Assembly: GCF_003014755.1 (NCBI RefSeq)
Contig: NZ_PYAW01000004.1
Span: 310,001 to 374,000 of the forward strand
Source: Chitinophaga niastensis
GTDB lineage: Bacteria; Bacteroidota; Bacteroidia; Chitinophagales; Chitinophagaceae
Direction of reading: 5' to 3'
DNA length: 64,000 nt
The number at the start of each line of letters is the position of its first letter. Within the stretch, counting starts at the first letter, position 1. The position numbers and the translations under genes are program-made. This document shows, in pieces, positions 1-12,000 of this stretch. Under the pieces are notes generated by a model. That model worked only from the letters and a program-made list of their open reading frames with translations. It made no database searches and was not told the DNA's origin.

Positions 1-3000
1 AAGGACTCCAGGATCTTTCTGTATTTGGTGGAGTTATTACTGCCAACCAGGTACTGGGTATTCGTAAAGTACAGGATGGGGGAGAAGGTGTACAGGACGG
101 GAAGTTCAGCATTGAACTGCCTGCCGGTGTAACAGCTTCGGAAGACATTAATATCAACTACACCGTAGCGGGTACCGCTTTAAACGGTGTTGATTATACC
201 ACATTAAGCGGGCAGGTCACCCTGAAAGCCGGTGATAACAATGTGATATTACCAGTGATCGTACAGGATGACAATATCATAGAAAAAACAGAAACGGTAC
301 AGCTTACACTTACCTCCGCTGCAGGTGCTGCCAGCAGCAATGCATACAGTATCAGCAGTACCAGGCAGGCCGCCGCATTGAATATTATAGATAATGATAA
401 CGGTAAGGCGATATTGAGTGTAACAAAAATAACTGATGCGGCGGAACCGGCTTCTAATGGCAGTTTCAGTATCAGCCTGCCGCTAAACGTAACATGTTCG
501 GAAGATATCACCGTTAACTATGGTATTGGCGGAACTGCTACTAACGGTATCGACTATATGTCTTTATCCACTACACTGGTCATCCCTGCAGGGCAAACCA
601 GCGTATCGCTCCCTGTGGTGGTGAAAGATGATAAACTGATAGAAGGAAATGAGAGCATCATACTTACTATAGCAGGTGGTTCATCAGCGAGCTTTACATG
701 TAGTGTAAGCAGTACCGACGCTGCGGCCACCATGACAATTGCCGATGATGACGATGTGCCTGCCAACAGGGTAATAAGTATCGCCAGAACAGCAGACGCA
801 GCAGAACCGGGAACAAATGGCTCCTTCCTCATCAGCTTGCCCGCAGGTATTACAGCTGCCAGTGATATTACTGTTAACTATGTTATCAGTGGTACTGCAA
901 CAAACGGTATCGACTATACGAATCTGAATGGCACCGTGATCATACCTGCCGGCCAGAACACTGTACCGCTGCTGGTAATAGTAAAAGATGATAAGATTAT
1001 TGAAGGAGATGAAAGTGTGATTGCAACCGTTAGTGGTGGAACAGCTCCTGGTTTAAGCGCGTTTACAGCAAGCAGTACAAATGGCAGCGCAGCATTAACC
1101 ATCGCAGATGATGATAATATTGCTGCCAATAAAATATTAAGTATCACCTCCACAGGAAATGCCGCTGAACCTTCTACCAATGGTGGATTTAGTATCAGCC
1201 TGCCTGCAGGGGTAACCGTTTCAGAAGCAGTGACTGTCAGCTATTCGCTGAGCGGTACGGCTACTAACGGCACAGACTATGCATCTTTGAGCGGTAGTAT
1301 AATTATTCCCGCCGGTCAGACCAGTGTTGCATTGGATGTAACGGTAACAGATGACAAGATTATTGAAGGGAACGAAACGGTGGTAGCCAGTCTCACGGGT
1401 GGCACTTCGCCCAGCTTTGCATTCACTGCTTCCAGTGTTGCTAATACGGCTACCATAACTATTGCAGATGATGATAATACGGCTGCCAACAAGGTACTCA
1501 GCATTGTTAAAACAAGCGATGCCGCTGAACCTCTCTCCAATGGCGGATTCCTGGTGAGCCTGCCCGCAGGTGTAACTGTGATGGGGGCTGTCAATGTAAA
1601 TTATACAGTAACAGGAACCGCTACTAACGGTACTGATTATACGCTGCTAAGCGGCACGGTAAGCATACCTGCCGGTCAGAACAGTGTGCCTGTTCCCGTA
1701 ACAGTAATAGACGACAAGATCATTGAAGGCAATGAAACAGCGATTGTAACCCTCAATGGAGGTACATCAGCGGTCTTTGGCGCATTTACCGTATCCGGTA
1801 CCAACAATGCGGCTACCGTAACTATTGCAGACGATGATAATACAGCAGCTAACCTGGTACTGAACATTACCAAATCAGGAGATGCCGCAGAGCCTTCCAC
1901 TGACGGTGGTTTCATTGTCAGTCTGCCTGCCGGGGTAACTGTATCAGAGAATGTGATGGTAAATTATACGGTAGCCGGTACTGCTACTAACGGTACTGAC
2001 TATACGTTAATAACCAGCCCGGTAATTATTCCGGCTGGTCAGAATAGTGTGCCTCTGCCCATTGCAGTGAAGGATGATAAGATAATAGAAGGAGATGAAA
2101 CAGTCATCGTAACACTTGTTAACGGTACTTCTTCCAGCTTCACCTTTACCGCCGGTGCTGCAAAAACAGCAACGGTAACCATTGCGGATGATGATAATAC
2201 GGCCGCAAACAAGGTGATAAGCGTTGTTAAAACCGCTGATGCGGCAGAACCTTCCACCAACGGTGCATTCAGCCTGGAACTGCCAGCTGGTGTAACTGCC
2301 ACGGAAGATATCACCGTAAATTATACGGTGGCTGGTACTGCTACCAACGGTACCGATTATCAATTACTGGGCGGCACAGCGGTGATCCCTGCGGGGCAAA
2401 ACAGTGTGAGTATACCCGTAAAAATAATAGATGATAGTACTATAGAAGGAGATGAAACAGCCATAGTGACCGTAACGGGTGGTAACTCACCTGTTTTTGG
2501 TACATACACTTCCGGCGGAACTGCAGCCACTGTTATCATAGCCGATGATGATAACATTCCTGCAAATAAGATATTGAGCATCAGTAAAACGGCGGATGCC
2601 GCAGAACCGGCTACCAACGGATCTTTCCGGATAAGTCTTCCTGCCGGCATTACCTTACCGCAGGATATTACAGTAAGCTATACTGTTGCCGGCACTGCTA
2701 CTAACGGAACAGACTATACGAACCTTTCCGGCTCCGTAGTAATCCCCGCCGGCCAGAACAGTGTGTCACTGGCAGTAGCTACAATAGATGATAAGATCAT
2801 TGAAACAAACGAATCGGTAATCGTCAATATCAGCGGTGGTACCTCCGCAGGTTATGGTGCATTTACGGCAAGCAGTACCAATGGCAGCGCTACGGTAACC
2901 ATCGCAGATGACGATAATACCGCGGGTAATACGGTATTGACCATCAATAAAACCAAGGATGCCGCAGAACCGGCCACTAATGGTGCATTCAGCATCAGTT

Positions 3001-6000
3001 TGCCGGCAGGTATCACCTCTTCGGAAGATATCACGGTGAGCTATACCGTAGCAGGTACGGCTACCCCGGTGGCAGATTATGCCGCACTGGGCGGAACTAT
3101 CACAATTCCCGCAGGACAAAACAGTGTAGCCCTGCCCGTTATAACGGCAGACGATAAGATCATTGAAGGTGATGAAACAGTAGTCACTACCCTTACTGGT
3201 GGCGCTTCTGCCAGCTTTACCTTTACAGGCAGCGCTTCTGCTACAGTAACCATTGCGGATGACGATAATGTCGCAGCCAATAAAGTACTGAGTATCCAGA
3301 AATTGCTGGATGCCTCAGAACCATCTACCAATGGGGCTTTCCGCATCAGCTTATCTGCGGGTATCATTTCCGCTGAAAATATTGCAGTTAGTTATACCAT
3401 AGCTGGTACCGCCACACCTGTTGCGGATTATACACAGCTGACAGGATCGGTGGTATTGATGGCCGGGCAAAATTCCGTGCTGCTGCCGGTAAATGTGATT
3501 GATGATCAGCTGATAGAAGGCGATGAAACGGTGCTGGCAACAGTAACCGGAGGAACAGCTGCCAGCCTGGGTGTTTTCTCCGCAAGTACTACCAATCAAA
3601 CAGCTACCGTAATCATTGCCGACGATGACAATACTGCGGATAACAAAGTATTAAGCATTACCAAAACTACTGATGCCGCAGAACCCGGTACCAATGGCGC
3701 ATTTAGCATTAGCCTGCCTGCCGGTATAAAAGTAGCGGAAGATGTAACGGTGAACTATACCGTAAGCGGTACTGCCACTAACGGTACAGATTATACGAAT
3801 TTAAGCGGCAGTGTAATCATTCCTGCAGGACAGAACAACGTCAGCATACCTTTGGTTGTAATAGATGATAAGATAGTGGAAGGAGATGAAAGCGTGATCC
3901 TTACCCTCTCGGGAGGCTCTTCTGCTAAGTTTACCTTTACCGTTGGGACTACTAATAACAGCGCTGCGGCAACGATAACAGACGATGATAATACGGCAGC
4001 CAATAAGGTATTAAGTATTGTGAAAACAGCAGATGCTGCTGAACCGGCCACCAATGGCGCTTACACCATCAGCCTTCCTGCAGGGATTACGTATACGCAG
4101 GATGTCACAGTGAATTATACAATCAGTGGTACAGCCACAAGTGGATTAGATTACAGCACCCTGAGCGGTAGCGTAAAGATCCCGGCCGGTCAAAACAGTA
4201 CTACCATGGCTGTGAACGTGCTGGATGACAAGATTATTGAAACGAATGAAACCGTAATAGCTACCCTTACAGGTGGTGCTGCCACCGGATTCGGGGCATT
4301 CACTGCCAGTACTGTCAATGGTGCTGCTACCCTGACAATTACTGATGATGATAATATAGCTGCCAACAAAATAGTAAGCATCATAAAAACTACCGATGCT
4401 TCAGAACCAGCTACTGATGGTGCATTCCTGCTCAGTTTACCTACAGGTATTACAGCGGCGGATGACATTACTGTAAATTATACCATTACCGGTACTGCCA
4501 CTAATGGAACAGATTACACTTCTCTGGGCGGTACAGTGGTAATACCAGCTGGTCAGAACAGTATACCACTGGCTGTAATTGTGAAAGATGATAAGATTAT
4601 AGAGAATAACGAAACAGTAATAGCTACCCTGGGAACCATCTCATCTGCCAGCTTTGGTGCATTTACGGTAAGCAGTACCAATAGTAATGCTACTGTTATC
4701 ATTACGGACGATGATAATACAGCTGCCAATAAAATATTGGGTGCTGTGAAAACAGCAGATGCTGCAGAACCTTCAACAAACGGTGCATTCAGCATAGGTC
4801 TGCCGGCAGGCATAACTTCATCTGAGGCCATTACAGTGAGCTATGCGATCACTGGAACTGCTACCAACGGCACCGACTATACGAATCTTACCGGCACAAT
4901 AGTTATACCGGCTGGTCAGAACAGTATAAGCGTTCCGGTAACTGTAATAGACGACAAGATTATAGAAGGTGTGGAAACGGTGGTGCTGAACGTAAATGGT
5001 GGTACCGCTGCCAGCTTTGGCTTTACAACAGATGGTACTGCTGCTCAGGTGAATATTGCGGATGATGATAATACCACCGCCAATAAATCACTGCGTATTG
5101 CTAAAACAACAGATGCCGCAGAACCGGCTACCAACGGGAACTTCCGCATTAGTTTGCCTGTTGGTGTTACAGCAGCTGCTGACATTAAAGTATCCTATAT
5201 TATTGATGCAGCCAGTACAGCTACCAGTGGAGCGGATTACCAGGCTATTACAGCCGATATTATAATTCCGGCCGGCCTGAATGGCGTGAACGTGCCGGTA
5301 CTGGTAACAGATGATCAGGTGATAGAACCGGTAGAAACAGTGGTAATGAATATTACTGGTGGTACGGATGGATTGTTTATTTACACTGCAGACGCCACAG
5401 CTGCAACAGCTACCGTATATATTGCTGATGATGATTTTACTGCCAACAGTAACGTGGTACTGGTAACCAAAGTGTCTGATGCTATGGAAGGTGGTGTGCA
5501 TGGCCAATATAAGATTTCGTTGCCACCAGGCATCACTGCTTCGGAAGATGTAACGATCCATTATGCGATGGGGGGCAGTGCTACCAACACGACCGATTAC
5601 ACCACACTGGGGGGTACGGCAGTTATTACAGCGGGTACCAATTTTGTGCTGGTGGATCTTGCAGCAATGAATGATGGGCTTATTGAAGGGCCGGAGCAGG
5701 CAGTATTATCACTGACCGGCGCCAGCTCTGCTACTTATACATTTAACATTGCACCGGGTAAAGGCTCCGCCACTGTAAATATTATTGATGCCAACGCTGC
5801 CAGCAGCACACCTGTTGCTGTTACAAACCTCAATGATGCTGCTGAACCTGCTACCAATGGCAAATTCAGGATTTCATTGAACGGATCAGTTTCCAATTAT
5901 GATGTCACCGTAGGATATAACCTCTCCGGAACAGCTACATCTGGCGTGGATTATACAATTCCGGGCACAATAATAATACCTGCCCTGCAGGATCACGTAG

Positions 6001-9000
6001 ATATAGATGTAACTGTAATAGATGATAAAATTATTGAAGCTCCGGAAACAGTAGTTTTTACCGTGATATCGGGCAGTGCAACAGATGGTGCAGGCAATGC
6101 CTACCTTTTCCCGGCTGATGCTGTAAATACAGCTACTGTTACTATTGCAGATGATGATAATACTGCAGCTAACCGCATACTGAGCGTAGTGCAAACGGCA
6201 GATGCCGCAGAACCCGCCACTAACGGCAGTTACATGATTAGCCTGCCTGCTGGTTATACTTCCAGCAGTGACATTGTGGTACAGTATAATATGAGTGGTA
6301 CAGCTACTAAAGATGTAGACTATACCATCAGTGCCACCGCAACAATTCCGGCAAATCAGAATTTCGTGATTTTACCGGTTAAAGTGAAGGACGATAAAAT
6401 TATTGAGCTGACAGAAACTGTGATCTTAACGTTGACAGGTGGTACAGATACTCCCGGTAATGCCTATACGCCAGGTGCCGCAGCTGTAGCTATTGTGAAA
6501 ATTTCAGATGATGATGGTACAATCGCTAACAGGCAACTGACGATTACAAATGTCTCAGACGCCAGCGAGCCTGCCACCAACGGCCAGTTTAAAGTAAGTT
6601 TGCCTGCTGGTATTACCGTATCGGAGGATATTACCGTGAATTATACCGTAGCGGGAACTGCGGTTAACGGTACTGACTATACGTTATTAACGAACACTGT
6701 ATTGCTCCCTGCCGGGCAAAACAGTGTGAACATAGATGTAGTGGTGCAGGATGACAAGATCATAGAAGGTAATGAAACCGTGATAGCTACGCTCTCAGGC
6801 GGTACTTCAACCAACTTTACCTTTGCCGGGACCAACAGTGCTACAGTGATAATTGCTGATGATGATAATACAGCCGCTATCCGTGTGCTGGAAGTACATA
6901 AAATAACAGATGCTGCTGAACCAGCTACACCAGGCATCTTTAGAGTGTCCCTGCCAGCAGGATATACAGCAGCAAGAGATATTACGCTGCAATACACATT
7001 AAGTGGTACCGCAACACGGAACGTGGATTATTCCATTGTTACGGTAACCCTGCCTGCTGGCGTAAACAGCGTGGATATACAAGCAGATGTAATCGATGAT
7101 AAGATCATAGAACCAGTGGAAACAGTGATCCTGGATCTGACAGGCGGAACAGATAATAACGGGAATGCTTACACGGCTAATACAACCAATAAAACAGCTA
7201 CCGTAAACATTGCTGATGATGATGCCACAGCAGCCAATAAGGAACTAACGGTAACAAAGATCTCTGATGCCGCAGAACCGGCTACTAATGGTGCATTCAA
7301 CATCAGTTTGCCTGCGGGTGTAACCGCAGCCGGGGATATTACTATCAGTTATAACCTGGCTGGTACGGCTACAAATGGCACCGATTATGATAACCTCGGC
7401 GGTACAGTGGTACTTCATGCAGGTAACAATAGTGTTCAGGTAATTGTTGCTCCAAAAGATGATAAGATCATTGAAGGAGATGAAACCGTGATACTGACAC
7501 TCACCGGTGGTACTTCCCCTCTCTTTGGAACATTTACACCGGCTGTGGGCAACACCGCCACGCTTACAATAGCTGATGATGATAATATTGCAGCCAACAG
7601 GGTAATAAGTATAACAAAGACGGCAGATGCCAGCGAGCCTGCTACACCTGGTGCGTTTAAGGTTAGTCTGCCTGCTGGCGTGACCGTATCGGAAGATATA
7701 ACGGTAAATTATACTGTAGGCGGTACTGCAGGTAACGGAGTAGACTATGTAAGTCTGACCGGAACAGTAGTCCTGCCGAAAGGTCAGAACAGTGTACCCG
7801 TTCCAGTTATCGTAATCGATGATAAGATCATTGAAAACCCTGAAACGGTTATATTGAATATTACTGGTGGAGCCTCCGCCAGCTTCGGTTTTACCGCAGA
7901 TCTTGCGGGCAGTAGCGCAACAGTGACCATTGCAGACGATGATAATATTGCTGCCAATAAGGTAGTGAGCATCACAAAAACAGTAGATGCTGCAGAACCA
8001 GGAACTAATGGCGCATTCAGTATTAGCTTGCCTGCGGGCGTAACAGCTGTGGAAGACGTGAAAGTGAACTATGCTGTAAGCGGTACTGCTACTAACGGTG
8101 TCGACTACACGGTATTGAGTGGAACAATTATCATCCCTGCCGGGCAGAATATGATTCCACTGCCTGTTGTGGTAACAGATGATAAGATAATAGAAGGAAA
8201 CGAACAGGTAGTAATTACCCTTACAGGAGCCACTTCTACCAGTTTCAGTGGCTATACAGCCAACAGCAATGCGTCTTTAATTATTGCTGATGATGATAAT
8301 ATACCAGCTAACACATTGCTGAGTATTACCAAAACTACAGATGCTGCTGAACCTGCTACCAATGGCAGCTATCATATCAGCCTGCCTGCTGGTATTACAG
8401 TTGCTGAGGCAGTGAACGTGAATTATACAATAACAGGAACTGCTATTAACGGAACAGATTATCAAACCCTGACCGGAATAATAGTGATACCTGCCGGACA
8501 AAACGGTATAGATCTGCCGGTAACAGTTAAAGATGATAAGATCATAGAAGAAAGTGAAACGGTAATAGTTACTTTAACTGGTGGCACATCATCACAGTTC
8601 ACTTTTGCCGCCAGCAGCACTGATGGTAATGCAACGGTGATTATAGCGGATGATGATAATACTACCGTTAACAGGGTAATAAGTATTACGAAAGTAGCTG
8701 ATGCCGCAGAACCTGCTGTAAACGGGGCTTTCGATGTGAGCTTATCTCCGGGTCTGACCGCCTCTGCTGATATTACGGTGAATTACACGATTGGTGGCAC
8801 AGCCATAGGTGGTGCAGATTACATTGCGCTCACAGGTACAGTAATAATACCTAAAGGCCAGCACAGTGTGCCTGTAAACGTACAGGTGATTGACGACCAG
8901 ATTATGGAGCCTACTGAAACTGTAATAGCGACCATAACAGGTGGAACAGCTGTTGGTCTTGGTTCCTTTGCCGCCAGCAGCACCACAGGAAATGCAACTG

Positions 9001-12000
9001 TGTTAATAGCAGATAACGATAATATACCTGCTAATAAGATATTAAGTGTTACCAAAACCACGGATGCTTCCGAGCCAGGTACCAACGGTGCATTTAGTAT
9101 CAGTCTGCCAGCGGGTATTACCCTCACGGAAGCTGTAACAGTAAATTATAGCATCACCGGTACCGCCACTAACGGCACCGACTACACGATCAGTGCCACC
9201 GCCACCATCCCGGCCGGCCAGAACAGTGTAAGCGTTCCGGTGACCGTGATAGACGACAAGATTATAGAAGGCAACGAAACAGTGATCCTGACCCTGACAG
9301 GTGGTACAACCACCGGCTTCGGCAGCTTCACCGCCAGCGGCACCAATGGTATCGCTACGGTTACCATTGCAGATGATGATGATATTGCTGCTAATAAAGT
9401 ACTGAGCGTAAGCAAAACAACGGATGCTTCCGAGCCAGGCACCAACGGCGCATTTAGTATCAGCCTGCCAGCGGGTATTACCCTGACAGAAGCTGTAACA
9501 GTAAATTATAACATCACCGGTACCGCCACTAACGGCACCGACTACACGATCAGCGCCACCGCCATAATACCGGCCGGTCAGAACAGTGTAAACGTTCCGG
9601 TGACCGTGATAGATGATAAGATCATAGAAGGCAACGAAACAGTGATCCTGACCCTGACGGGTGGTACAACCACCAGCTTGGGCAGTTTCACCGCCAGCGT
9701 CACCAATGGTAACGCCACCGTTATCATTGCAGACGATGATGATATTGCTGCTAATAAAGTACTGAGTGTAAGCAAAACAACGGATGCTTCTGAGCCAGCC
9801 ACTAACGGTGCCTTCAGTATCAGTCTGCCAGCGGGTATTACCCTGACAGAAGCCGTAACAGTAAATTATAACATCACGGGTACCGCCACTAACGGCTCCG
9901 ACTACACGATCAGTGCTACGGCCACCATCCCGGCAGGCCAGAACAGTGTAAGCGTTCCGGTGACCGTGATAGACGATAAGATCATAGAAGGTAACGAAAC
10001 AGTGATCCTGACCCTGACAGGTGGTACAACCACCGGCTTCGGCAGTTTCACCACCAGCGGCACCAATGGTATCGCTACGGTTACCATTGCAGATGATGAT
10101 GACATTGCCGTCAATAAAGTACTGAGTGTAAGCAAAACAACGGATGCTTCCGAGCCAGGTACTAACGGTGCATTTAGTATCAGTCTGCCGGCAGGTGTCA
10201 CTGCTACAGAAGCCGTAACGGTGAACTACAACATCACTGGTACTGCCACTAACGGCACCGACTACACGATCAGCGCTACGGCCACCATCCCGGCTGGCCA
10301 GAACAGTGTAAGCGTTCCGGTGACCGTGATAGACGACAAGATCATAGAAGGCAACGAAACAGTGATCCTGACCCTGACGGGTGGTACAACCACCAGCTTC
10401 GGCAGCTTCACCGCCAGCGGCACCAATGGCAACGCTACTGTTACCATTGCAGACGATGATGATATTGCTGCTAATAAAGTACTGAGTGTAAGCAAAACAA
10501 AAGATGCTTCCGAGCCAGGTACCAACGGTGCATTTAGCATCAGTCTGCCAGCTGGTATTACCCTCACAGAAGCTGTAACAGTAAATTATAACATCACTGG
10601 TACCGCCACTAACGGTACCGACTACACGATCAGCACTACGGCCACCATCCCGGCTGGCCAGAACAGTGTAAACGTTCCGGTGACCGTGATAGATGATAAG
10701 ATCATAGAAGGCAACGAAACAGTGATCCTGACCCTGACGGGTGGTACAACCACCAGCTTGGGCAGTTTCACCGCCAGCGTCACCAATGGTAACGCCACCG
10801 TTATCATTGCAGACGATGATGACATCGCTGCTAATAAAGTACTGAGTGTAAGCAAAACAACGGATGCCTCCGAACCAGGTACCAACGGTGCATTTAACAT
10901 CAGCCTGCCAGCGGGTATTACCCTGACAGAAGCTGTAACAGTAAATTATAACATCACTGGTACCGCCACTAACGGCACCGACTACACGATCAGTGCTACG
11001 GCCACCATCCCGGCAGGCCAGAACAGTGTAAGCGTTCCGGTGACCGTGATAGACGATAAGATTATAGAAGGTAACGAAACAGTGATCCTGACCCTGACGG
11101 GTGGTACTACCACCAGCTTGGGGAGCTTCACCGCCAGCGGCACGAATGGCAACGCCACTGTTACTATTGCAGACGATGATGATATTGCCGTCAATAAAGT
11201 ACTGAGTGTAAGCAAAACCACGGATGCTTCCGAGCCAGGTACCAACGGCGCCTTCAGTATCAGTCTGCCAGCGGGTATTACCCTCACAGAAGCCGTAACA
11301 GTAAATTATAACATCACCGGTACCGCCACTAACGGCACCGACTACACGATCAGCGCCACCGCCATAATACCGGCCGGTCAGAACAGTGTAAGCGTTCCGG
11401 TGACCGTGATAGACGATAAGATCATAGAAGGTAACGAAACAGTGATCCTGACCTTGACGGGTGGTACAACCACCAGCTTGGGCAGCTTCACCGCCAGCGG
11501 CACGAATGGCAACGCCACTGTTACTATTGCAGACGATGATGATATTGCTGCTAATAAAGTACTGAGCGTAAGCAAAACAACGGATGCTTCCGAGCCAGGT
11601 ACCAACGGTGCATTTAGTATCAGCCTGCCGGCGGGTATTACCCTCACAGAAGCCGTAACAGTAAATTATAACATCACCGGTACCGCCACTAACGGCACCG
11701 ACTACACGATCAACGCCACCGCTACTATCCCGGCCGGTCAGAACAGTGTAAGCGTTCCGGTGACCGTGATAGACGATAAGATTATAGAAGGTAATGAAAC
11801 AGTGATCCTGACCCTGACAGGTGGTACAACCACCGGATTGGGCAGCTTTACTGCCAGCGGCACCAATGGCAACGCTACTGTTACCATTGCAGACGATGAT
11901 GATATTGCCGCTAATAAAGTACTGAGCGTAAGCAAAACAAAAGATGCTTCCGAGCCAGGCACCAACGGCGCATTTAGTATCAGTCTGCCGGCGGGTATTA